Positions 7,145 to 12,717 of a stretch of 20,051 nt of DNA are shown here, piece after piece. Made by a program: the position numbers and the translations under genes. The stretch comes from a virus. Below the pieces are notes generated by a model that was given only the letters and a program-made list of their open reading frames with translations, did not search any database and was not told the origin of the DNA. Location of the stretch: the IMG/VR virus record IMGVR_UViG_3300042545_001759, positions 1-20,051 of that record, one strand, 5' to 3'. How positions within the stretch are numbered: position 1 is the first letter of the stretch; each line of letters begins with the position of its first letter.

Positions 7145-7229
7145 ACCTGGGTGATGAAATGGTATACATGACAGACTTAAAATCTGTTGAACAGAAATGT
7201 TCGTGTGGGTTCAAGTCCCACTTCAGGTA
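7145..7229 (+). tRNA. tRNA-Leu (UAA)
   Basis: 85-nt type II tRNA with long variable arm. Acceptor ACCTGGG (7145-7151) pairs with TTCAGGT (7222-7228) with two G-U pairs, discriminator A. Anticodon stem ACAGA/TCTGT, loop CTTAAAA, anticodon UAA; T-arm GTGGG-TTCAAGT-CCCAC. Reads UUA, the most frequent Leu codon in A/T-rich genes. TATATTTT at 7130-7137 could be its -7 element. CCA not encoded. Confidence 0.93.
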
Positions 7230-7230
7230 C

Positions 7231-7250
7231 AAACGCTACCGTTCTTTGAA
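7231..7250 (+). repeat. Left arm of an 18-bp inverted repeat enclosing the small membrane gene
   Basis: AACGCTACCGT-T-CTTTGAA (7232-7250) is the reverse complement of the right arm at 7531-7550 except for one inserted T. The arm begins 2 nt after tRNA-Leu. Confidence 0.8.
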
Positions 7251-7267
7251 TATAGGAGAAATAACAT

Positions 7268-7516
7268 ATGGATATATTATCATTTATTTTAGGAATGTCT
7301 ATTGTGGTGGTTATCGCGGTTGCGGTAGTTGCTGTAATAGCCTTTGTTAAGGTTAATAGAACTAACAAAGAAATTGAGGAAGTACAACAATGTCTCGGAA
7401 GAGAGGTTGAAAATCAAAACAGAGAACGTGAAAATGCAATGAACGATGTTTATCGTGTATTGGATTCGCGTTTAGATAAACTTGAGAGTAAAATAACAAC
7501 AAGCCGTAAGGCATAA
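7268..7516 (+). CDS. Small single-pass membrane protein with coiled-coil tail
   Basis: 82 residues. Residues 4-27 are strongly hydrophobic (LSFILGMSIVVVIAVAVVAV), one membrane helix, followed by VKVNRTNKE and a charged heptad-like helix to the C-terminus (coiled coil, about 30-78). A Shine-Dalgarno AGGAG at 7254-7258 lies 9 nt before the ATG, unusual in this window. No family recognised; the shape recalls small phage membrane proteins such as spanin or holin-associated proteins, but nothing specific supports this. The gene is precisely enclosed by an inverted repeat (7232-7250 and 7531-7550) and sits between tRNA-Leu and the SGNH pair. Confidence 0.75.
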   Translation: MDILSFILGMSIVVVIAVAVVAVIAFVKVNRTNKEIEEVQQCLGREVENQNRERENAMNDVYRVLDSRLDKLESKITTSRKA

Positions 7517-7530
7517 GGATTAAATAAAAA

Positions 7531-7550
7531 CTTTCAAAGACGGTAGCGTT
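7531..7550 (+). repeat. Right arm of the 18-bp inverted repeat
   Basis: CTTTCAAAGA-CGGTAGCGTT matches the reverse complement of the left arm at 7232-7250 with one missing base. It ends 10 nt before the ATG of the next gene (7561), so pairing could also affect that gene's translation. Confidence 0.8.
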
Positions 7551-7560
7551 ATTTTAAATT

Positions 7561-8280
7561 ATGGATAAAAAAATTTTATTTATTGGTGACAGTTGGGTGA
7601 CAAACTTTTTTAATGTTTATCCTCTTTGGGGAGAGGAATCACCAATCAGAGATTTTTGGAATAATGAAGGATTCACACCTTATTTTTTAGGTAGTCCTAG
7701 TAGAGATACTCAATCAACTTTAGACATATGGACAAAACATATTCCACATTTAACTCCTGATGATTTATTGGTAGTGTTCTTACCTGTGTTTAATAGAACA
7801 AGGCTTCCATTAAAAGATAGAAGAGCGTTATACGTTGGACATGGTATTACAAATTTCAATGATTATTTTCAAGGGAGTAAATCCTATAACCCTGAATTTA
7901 ATTCTTTGGAAATATGGAGTAATCAATATGATTTTAAATATTTTAATGATAAATTAGAAATTCAAGAATTAATTAATGGTAGCGATGCTTCTATTTTAAA
8001 TTATATTGAAGTTATTGAAGCGTTATACAAATTGACGCCATGTAAAAAAATTGTTCATTGTTGGGATCATAAAAAACATGATAGTAGTGTTATCATTTAT
8101 CGAGAAGAAATGACTGAATTAATTGGGATGTGGGAAACTAGAGGAGAAATACACATCAGAACTAACGGTGAACAAGAAATGAAAGGCGATTCTCATTGGA
8201 GTGATGATATGAACATGGAGTTCATGAATTTTTTAAAAAAACATTTCAATAAAAAGTATGAACAAATACGTTTGATATGA
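7561..8280 (+). CDS. SGNH/GDSL hydrolase-like protein
   Basis: 239 residues beginning MDKKILFIGDSWV. Gly9-Asp10-Ser11 fits block I of SGNH hydrolases, whose Ser is the nucleophile; GDSHWSD near 209-215 supplies the Asp-x-His (Asp210, His212) of block V. The block III GxND motif is not clear. SGNH enzymes are esterases or acyl transferases, often acting on acetylated polysaccharides. No signal peptide, so it acts in the cytosol or in the virion. The stop overlaps the next start (ATGA), so translation of the pair is probably coupled. No Shine-Dalgarno; the start is 10 nt after the inverted-repeat arm. Related but divergent from the next gene; substrate unknown. Confidence 0.8.
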   Translation: MDKKILFIGDSWVTNFFNVYPLWGEESPIRDFWNNEGFTPYFLGSPSRDTQSTLDIWTKHIPHLTPDDLLVVFLPVFNRTRLPLKDRRALYVGHGITNFNDYFQGSKSYNPEFNSLEIWSNQYDFKYFNDKLEIQELINGSDASILNYIEVIEALYKLTPCKKIVHCWDHKKHDSSVIIYREEMTELIGMWETRGEIHIRTNGEQEMKGDSHWSDDMNMEFMNFLKKHFNKKYEQIRLI

Positions 8281-9062
8281 TTAAGACAAATAAAAAATAC
8301 GATAATTTAATAACATTTGGCTGTTCTTTTACAACTGGACACAATTTAGGTGATGAAGGCTCGTGGGGGTTTTCTCTTGCTAAATTATTAAATTGCAAAC
8401 ACGTAAATAAAGGCGGTGGCGGTTCTAACACAAACATTTTTACAAATGTTATAAATTATTGTGAAAACAATGACATGAGCAATTCTTGTATTGGTATACA
8501 ATGGAGTGAAGTTACCAGAAGAGAATATTGGGATGAAAAAAATAGTAGATACCATACGTTGGGTATTGGAACATTTAGTTCCGTACATCAAATTTTTGAA
8601 AGAGAAACAAGTTATTATGATTCATTAAGTTTTATAAAAAATAACCAACCTTTTTTTGGTGATATGTGGTTTAATCTTGCGGAAAACACATTAAGAACTA
8701 TAATTGCAATGATTAGTGTAAAATCTTATTTAAAAAATAAGAATATTGATTTTATAATGTTTGAAGGGATTAATTCTATTAAAACTATAAACAAATCGTT
8801 TTATCCGCAGGATCATCAAACTAATATCAATCATTATAGCCCGTCAGAAGGAAATGATTTTACGTTATTAAGAGATGAAATAAGAATGTCAATATTAAAT
8901 GATGATACATTTTATAGCGAACAAAGTGATTGGATGAGTGCAATGTATAATCACCCTAATTTTGACACAACAATAAACGATGGACACCCACATCAAGAAA
9001 TAGTAGAGTGGTGGGTTGGTAAAATATACCAACACATTAAAAATGTAGAAAATAAAAATTAA
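8277..9062 (+). CDS. Second SGNH hydrolase-like protein (GCSFT type)
   Basis: 261 residues. LITFGCSFTTG (12-21) is the variant block I found in many phage and environmental SGNH-like proteins, with Ser17 as probable nucleophile; GGGGSNTNI (46-54) matches the Gly/Asn oxyanion block; NDGHPHQE at 234-241 gives the catalytic Asp235 and His (237 or 239). No signal peptide. Its ATG overlaps the preceding TGA by four bases (ATGA). Together with the previous gene it forms a tandem pair, perhaps a heteromer or two steps in acyl transfer to a glycan. A glycosyltransferase lies 1.4 kb downstream. The family call is good; the reaction is unknown. Confidence 0.85.
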   Translation: MIKTNKKYDNLITFGCSFTTGHNLGDEGSWGFSLAKLLNCKHVNKGGGGSNTNIFTNVINYCENNDMSNSCIGIQWSEVTRREYWDEKNSRYHTLGIGTFSSVHQIFERETSYYDSLSFIKNNQPFFGDMWFNLAENTLRTIIAMISVKSYLKNKNIDFIMFEGINSIKTINKSFYPQDHQTNINHYSPSEGNDFTLLRDEIRMSILNDDTFYSEQSDWMSAMYNHPNFDTTINDGHPHQEIVEWWVGKIYQHIKNVENKN

Positions 9063-9067
9063 ATTAT

Positions 9068-9298
9068 ATGTTTGTAAGTTATTATGTTATTTGTATTATT
9101 TATTGTTTGTATCAGTTGTTTAAAAATTTAAATCAAAGATATTCAAACGATCCAACAGGAGGTTCACCTGAATTAGACACTATTATGGTTATAATGATGG
9201 CGTGGGTTTTAGCACCAATTGATGTTTCGTTAACGTGGATTCGTTGGTATAGAGAAGCTGAAGAGGCAAGAAGAAGACAAGATAGTAAGTTTTTATAA
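9068..9298 (+). CDS. Small membrane protein, two hydrophobic segments
   Basis: 76 residues. Residues 2-18 (FVSYYVICIIYCLYQLF) and about 38-58 (IMVIMMAWVLAPIDVSLTW) are hydrophobic, joined by a polar loop with PTGGSPELD; the C-terminus is charged (REAEEARRRQDSK). Probable inner-membrane hairpin with the tail in the cytosol. It begins 5 nt after the SGNH stop, so it is likely in the same transcript. No family recognised. Confidence 0.65.
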   Translation: MFVSYYVICIIYCLYQLFKNLNQRYSNDPTGGSPELDTIMVIMMAWVLAPIDVSLTWIRWYREAEEARRRQDSKFL

Positions 9299-9356
9299 AA
9301 TATGGGACTCCGGTGGAAGTCCGCAAGAAGAATAGATGTTTTTCATCCATCATTGG

Positions 9357-9420
9357 TTATCATAGAGACCGCTAAATCGAGTTAGTGAAAATCTACATTC
9401 TCTGTGATAATTATTTTGTT
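9357..9420 (+). terminator. Long 12-bp stem with T-rich tail ending the SGNH operon
   Basis: TTATCATAGAGA (9357-9368) pairs with TCTCTGTGATAA (9399-9410), 11 Watson-Crick pairs and one G-U, followed by TTATTTTGTTTT. The 30-nt loop is large for a terminator. Two smaller hairpins precede it: GGACT/AGTCC (9305-9309 with 9318-9322) and GATG/CATC (about 9334-9346). Together 9299-9420 could be a structured 3' UTR or a small RNA. Confidence 0.5.
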
Positions 9421-9445
9421 TTATCAAAATAAAAATGTATATTTT
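9415..9445 (+). promoter_or_regulatory. Bacteroidota-type promoter for the 69-residue gene
   Basis: TTTG at 9415-9418, 19 bp spacer, TATATTTT at 9438-9445 (consensus TAnnTTTG, last base differs). Initiation near 9452 would leave an 18-nt leader holding the GGAGG ribosome binding site. The -33 element overlaps the tail of the preceding terminator-like stem. Confidence 0.6.
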
Positions 9446-9469
9446 AGTAATTAAAACATGGAGGAAACT

Positions 9470-9679
9470 ATGAAGTGCTTAAAAAATACAAAAACAGGAA
9501 ACATCATTAGAGTTGATGATAAACAAGCCACACAAATGGCGGGTAATACATGGAAATATGTAAGTAAAACCGAATGGAAAGGCGTTAAAGAAATACCATC
9601 CGTAGAAGTCGCCCATGATATGGGTGGTTCATATGAAACTCCAATTGAAAAGAAGAAAAAATCTAAAAAAGTTTCTTAG
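9470..9679 (+). CDS. Small basic phage protein of unknown function
   Basis: 69 residues from the ATG at 9470. An in-frame ATG at 9458 exists, but the sequence GGAGG (9460-9464) lies 5 nt before 9470, ideal for a Shine-Dalgarno, so the later start is chosen. The product begins MKCLKNTKTGNIIRVDDKQA, then WKYVSKTEWK, and ends in a Lys-rich tail (EKKKKSKKVS). The pattern of a short beta sheet followed by WxYVSKxxWK recurs in small hypothetical proteins of tailed phages; I know no function. It has its own promoter and terminator, so it is expressed independently, perhaps strongly. Confidence 0.8.
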   Translation: MKCLKNTKTGNIIRVDDKQATQMAGNTWKYVSKTEWKGVKEIPSVEVAHDMGGSYETPIEKKKKSKKVS

Positions 9680-9722
9680 TTTATTAAAACTAAGTGGTGG
9701 ACGAATGTACGCAAAACCGTAC
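9674..9722 (+). other. Two hairpins in the 3' UTR of the small basic gene
   Basis: CTTAGTTT (9675-9682) pairs with AAACTAAG (9687-9694) across the stop codon, and GTACG (9707-9711) pairs with CGTAC (9718-9722). With the terminator behind them this makes three consecutive stems in 85 nt, suggesting a stable 3' UTR-derived RNA. The core GGTGGA...CGCAA also appears 390 nt upstream at 9312-9326. Confidence 0.4.
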
Positions 9723-9730
9723 GGCCTCTA

Positions 9731-9759
9731 AAGGTTAGGATTAAACCTAACCTTTTTTT
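9731..9759 (+). terminator. Intrinsic terminator
   Basis: AAGGTTAGG (9731-9739) pairs perfectly with CCTAACCTT (9746-9754), 6-nt loop, T-run to 9759. It ends the small basic gene's transcript just before the phosphoesterase gene. Confidence 0.9.
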
Positions 9760-9771
9760 AAATTATTTTTT

Positions 9772-10521
9772 ATGAGAATTGTTTGTATATCCGATACACA
9801 TAGCTTACATGATTTAATGGAACACCCGTTACCAAAAGGTGATATATTAATTCATTCAGGTGACATCTCAAATAAAGGAGGTGAAAAAGACGTAGCTAAT
9901 TTCATTCATTGGTTCCAAAACTTAGGTGGATGGGACAATAAAATATTCATATCAGGTAATCATGATTTTTGTTTTGAAAGAGTTAATCAACCGCACCATA
10001 AAGGTGATTACGATTGGTTACGTAATTTAATGGCTCCTGAAAATTTATCGCAATCAGATGTCACTTATTTAGAGGATAATTTTATCACAATTGAAACACC
10101 TGAGTTTTCTCGTCCAATTAAATTTTATGGTAGCCCTTGGCAACCTAATTTTTATGATTGGGCTTTTAACTTACCAAGAATGGGCGATGAAATTAAATCT
10201 AAATGGGATATGATTCCTGATGACACCGACGTGTTAATCACACACGGACCTCCACAAGAAATTAGAGATTTTGTTGATAATTGGAGAAGCCCGTCAAATG
10301 TTGGATGTGAATTATTAAGGCATCAAGTGGAAAATAGAATTAAACCATTATTACATGTGTTTGGACATATTCATGGGGCATATGGTGCTGCTTATGTTAA
10401 GGACACATTATATGTTAACGCATCAACCTGCGATGAAAGATACGAACCAATAAATAAACCAATCGTTGTTGACTTAGTTGAAATCTACGGAAAAATAAAC
10501 GCAATATATGTCGAAGAATAA
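9772..10521 (+). CDS. Calcineurin-like metallophosphoesterase
   Basis: 249 residues with all motifs of the metallophosphoesterase fold in order: DTH (Asp8, His10), GD (30-31), GNHD (62-65), ITHGPP (His158) and GHIHG (198-202). These bind two metal ions and hydrolyse phosphomonoesters or phosphodiesters. Length fits the cytosolic single-domain type close to the YfcE/MPPED group; no signal peptide. It starts 13 nt after a terminator with no visible Shine-Dalgarno and overlaps the following glycosyltransferase by 14 nt, so the pair is probably co-translated. Substrate unknown: a nucleotide, a cyclic nucleotide, RNA end or sugar phosphate are all possible. In phages such enzymes may repair nucleic-acid ends or remove host signalling nucleotides, but nothing here decides. 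Confidence 0.93.
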   Translation: MRIVCISDTHSLHDLMEHPLPKGDILIHSGDISNKGGEKDVANFIHWFQNLGGWDNKIFISGNHDFCFERVNQPHHKGDYDWLRNLMAPENLSQSDVTYLEDNFITIETPEFSRPIKFYGSPWQPNFYDWAFNLPRMGDEIKSKWDMIPDDTDVLITHGPPQEIRDFVDNWRSPSNVGCELLRHQVENRIKPLLHVFGHIHGAYGAAYVKDTLYVNASTCDERYEPINKPIVVDLVEIYGKINAIYVEE

Positions 10522-11188
10522 TGAATTAGTAAGTGTGGTTATTTCCACCAGAAAAATAGAAGATACCTACGTTAAACATGTGGAAAGAATGTTTTCACAT
10601 CCAAAAACAGAAATTTTATTTTACGAAAATGACGGAGTATCCTCTTTAACTGAAATATATAACAAAGGTTTAAAAGACGCTAAAAATGATATCGTCGTTT
10701 TTATGCATGATGATCTTATTTTGGAGACACCAAATATGACACCCAAGATTGTCAAATTATTTGAAAAGCATCCTGAATACGGAATTATTGGTATTGCGGG
10801 AACTGATAAATTAACAAGTGGCATGTGGTGGCAGAACCGTGAAAATATGTTTGGGGTTGTTGGACATATACATGAGGGTAAAAGGCACGTTAATCACTAT
10901 TCTAAGGCGGTTTTTAACGATGTTCTTAAAGATGTGGTAATAGTAGATGGTTTATTCTTTATTGTTCATAAAGGGCGTTTAAAGAAGGAATTTGATGAAC
11001 AATTTACAGGATTCCATTTTTATGACATATCTTTTTGCGTTGAGAACCTATTAGAAGGTGTTAAGATTGGTTTAACAACAAAATTCGGGGTTACTCATAA
11101 ATCAATAGGTATGACTAATAAGCAATGGGAAAAGAACAAATTGTTCTTTGAGGCATTATATGAAAAACATTTACCCCTCACCGCTTGA
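10508..11188 (+). CDS. GT-A glycosyltransferase, StrF/family 2-like
   Basis: 226 residues. VSVVISTRK at 8-16 opens a nucleotide-sugar-binding Rossmann-like half; VVFMHDDLIL (63-72) contains the metal-binding DxD equivalent (His67-Asp68-Asp69); GFHFYDISFC (168-177) is the acceptor-side motif seen in StrF-like domains of glycosyltransferase family 2. Single domain without membrane helices, so cytosolic. It starts inside the end of the phosphoesterase gene (14-nt overlap, different frame). The enzyme probably adds a sugar to a phage protein, DNA base or surface glycan; the nearby SGNH pair and radical SAM gene would fit glycan decoration. Donor and acceptor unknown. Confidence 0.9.
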   Translation: MSKNNELVSVVISTRKIEDTYVKHVERMFSHPKTEILFYENDGVSSLTEIYNKGLKDAKNDIVVFMHDDLILETPNMTPKIVKLFEKHPEYGIIGIAGTDKLTSGMWWQNRENMFGVVGHIHEGKRHVNHYSKAVFNDVLKDVVIVDGLFFIVHKGRLKKEFDEQFTGFHFYDISFCVENLLEGVKIGLTTKFGVTHKSIGMTNKQWEKNKLFFEALYEKHLPLTA

Positions 11189-11215
11189 TAATTTCAACTA
11201 TTTTTCTTATATTTA
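11185..11215 (+). promoter_or_regulatory. Possible promoter for the Lys/Ala-rich protein
   Basis: TTG at 11185-11187, 20-bp spacer, TATATTTA at 11208-11215 (consensus TAnnTTTG, last base differs). It overlaps an ATATTTATTA element at 11209-11218, so either a host-type promoter or the phage element could be active. Confidence 0.4.
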
Positions 11216-11237
11216 TTATTACTAAAAAAAAACTTTT

Positions 11238-11429
11238 ATGAAAAAAATTATCGATTTAATTAAAAAACTTTTGAGTAGTGGAACAATGGCTGAAAAGGCA
11301 GTAGAACTAAAAGAACTTGAAACTGAAGTTGTTGCTGAAGTTAAAGTTGTAAAAGAAAAGGTTGCTGAAGTTAAGGCTAAAGTTAAAAAAGCTACTGCAC
11401 CTAAAGCAAAAAAAACTACAGCTAAGTAA
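11238..11429 (+). CDS. Small Lys/Ala/Val-rich protein with H1-like tail
   Basis: 63 residues. Residues 1-14 form an amphipathic basic helix (MKKIIDLIKKLLSS). Residues 17-48 are a charged helix rich in Val, Glu and Lys with heptad spacing, likely coiled coil. The last 17 residues (KKATAPKAKKTTAK and neighbours) are Lys/Ala/Thr/Pro-rich, as in histone H1-like or Hc1-type nucleic-acid-binding tails. Probable role: binding or compacting DNA or RNA, unproven. Own promoter-like element, terminator 29 nt after the stop, and position just before the tmRNA. Composition bias makes homology assignments unsafe. Confidence 0.75.
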   Translation: MKKIIDLIKKLLSSGTMAEKAVELKELETEVVAEVKVVKEKVAEVKAKVKKATAPKAKKTTAK

Positions 11430-11457
11430 TTTTTTTCAGATATAATAAAATAATAAC

Positions 11458-11487
11458 GGGTTAAAATTAGTTTTTTAACCCTTTTTT
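11458..11487 (+). terminator. Intrinsic terminator before the tmRNA
   Basis: GGGTTAAAA (11458-11466) pairs perfectly with TTTTAACCC (11473-11481), loop TTAGTT, then six T residues (11482-11487). Confidence 0.9.
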
Positions 11488-11511
11488 ATCTATTTTTATT
11501 AATACAACACT

Positions 11512-11907
11512 GGGGATGCTTTGGATTTGACTGGCGTTGGTATGGTACGTGGGCACGTAGTCAGATGTCACCTATGACTTAAAACTATGGTGATAAAAAA
11601 CAAAAGACAACGTTTATAACGTTATGGAATCTTGCGGTTTAATCGCAACTTCTACTGTGGCTGTAGCTTAATCGCACACTTACAAATCGGGTCGGCGGAC
11701 ATATAACCTAGGAACAGAAGTCCTTAAGGTGTAACACCACCTCAGAGTGTTGGAGCAAACTTGGCGGCTCTTGAAAATCCAGTCAGGAACGGTATTGTAA
11801 GTTTCCCGATATTAACTTACTATTTGTCTGTTATGAATAATAGAATAAACGTGTAGTCCATTTATGGTATGACGAACAGGACACGGGTTCGACTCCCGTC
11901 ATCTCCA
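11512..11907 (+). ncRNA. ssrA: tmRNA (transfer-messenger RNA), phage-encoded
   Basis: One-piece tmRNA of 396 nt. The 5' end GGGGATG (11512-11518) pairs with CATCTCC (11900-11906), discriminator A; GGATTTGACTGG follows as the degenerate form of the usual 5' motif; the T-arm ACGGG-TTCGACT-CCCGT precedes the 3' end. CCA is only partly present (ACC then T). The tag frame ends at TAA 11669-11671. Taking the TAATC before GCA (11645) as the usual pre-resume signal, the encoded tag is ATSTVAVA (8 residues), ending in a small hydrophobic degron as expected for ClpXP, but differing from the GENNYALAA-like tags of most Bacteroidota. An upstream in-frame resume codon near 11615 would give a longer tag. 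It rescues stalled ribosomes together with host SmpB. Confidence 0.95.
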
Positions 11908-11932
11908 CCTTAGACTTTTTTGAGTTTTCGAC

Positions 11933-11942
11933 ATATTTATTA
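11933..11942 (+). promoter_or_regulatory. ATATTTATTA element 2 nt before the start codon
   Basis: One copy of a recurrent start-proximal element; other copies at 15617-15626 (-), 17251-17260 (-), 19701-19710 (+), 19028-19037 (-) and 11209-11218 (+). Places A at positions -3, -6 and -12 relative to ATG. Confidence 0.5.
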
Positions 11943-11944
11943 GT

Positions 11945-12607
11945 ATGTCGAACTCAATCAAGTTAAAAAAATACCACTTCATTTATAAAACAACGAATTT
12001 ACTTAACGATAAGTTTTATATAGGTATGCATTCAACAAGTAATTTAAAAGATGGTTATTTAGGTAGTGGTAAAAGTTTAAGATATGCTATTAGAAAATAT
12101 GGTGAAGAAAATTTTAAAATTGAAATAATTGAATGGTGTAAAAATAGAGAAATTTTAATTCAAAGAGAAAAGGAAATTGTCACCGAAGAATATGTTCACA
12201 ATGTTAATTGTTATAATATGAAACCCGGTGGTTCAGGTGGGTTTAACAATCAAAAACATCAATTTAAATGTTCCCAAGCGGCCGGATTAAAACATAGTAA
12301 AAGATTAAAAACGGACGAAGAATATAGAAAAAAACGTTCTACACAAATATCTGAATCAAACAAAAAAAGACATCAAAGGGGTGAAATGAAACCAATACAA
12401 GAATATTATTCTTGGGAAGGTAAAAAACATAAACCTGAAACAATTGAAAAAATGAAATTATCAAAAAAAGGACAAGGTACGGGTGAATCAAATTCACAAT
12501 ATGGTTCTCAATGGATTAATAATGGTATTAAAAATAAAAAAATAAAAATGATGGGGATAATCCCAACAGGATGGAAATTAGGTAGAATAAATTTGAAACT
12601 TCCATAA
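11945..12607 (+). CDS. GIY-YIG homing endonuclease with NUMOD3-like motif
   Basis: 220 residues. The catalytic domain spans about 8-95: HFIYKTTN (11-18) and FYIGMHST (24-31) replace the GIY and YIG strands, Arg46/Arg50 in SLRYAIRKYG and Glu77 in REKEIVTE are the expected catalytic residues, and YNMKPGG (90-96) closes the fold. The linker is Lys/Arg-rich, with SWEGKKHKPETIEKMKLSKK (about 156-175) matching the NUMOD3 DNA-binding pattern; a WINNG...GWKLGR end is common in phage Seg/HNH-type endonucleases. It is free-standing and begins 37 nt after the tmRNA, as homing genes often lie next to conserved RNA genes. An ATATTTATTA element sits 2 nt before the ATG. Confidence 0.92.
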   Translation: MSNSIKLKKYHFIYKTTNLLNDKFYIGMHSTSNLKDGYLGSGKSLRYAIRKYGEENFKIEIIEWCKNREILIQREKEIVTEEYVHNVNCYNMKPGGSGGFNNQKHQFKCSQAAGLKHSKRLKTDEEYRKKRSTQISESNKKRHQRGEMKPIQEYYSWEGKKHKPETIEKMKLSKKGQGTGESNSQYGSQWINNGIKNKKIKMMGIIPTGWKLGRINLKLP

Positions 12608-12630
12608 AACAACAAAGAGGCTTGCGCCTC
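12606..12630 (-). terminator. Terminator for the minus-strand virion operon
   Basis: GAGGC (12617-12621) and GCCTC (12626-12630) form a stem; read on the minus strand it has a GCAA tetraloop and is followed by a T-rich tail (TTTGTTGTTTT). It lies about 90 nt beyond the stop at 12718. A second stem-loop (AGAGTTT near 12665 with AAACTCT near 12697, enclosing GGCG/CGCC) lies between. Confidence 0.6.
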
Positions 12631-12717
12631 AATGTCGAGATTTAGAATACCTCCTTTTCGTTTTAGAGTTTATCATTCAACGGCGACCAAACCGCCAAAC
12701 TCTGTATATAAATATCT

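Noticed and set aside
7159-7350. Plus-strand frame from tRNA-Leu into the next gene
   Set aside because: Starts inside the tRNA and runs in another frame of the small membrane gene.
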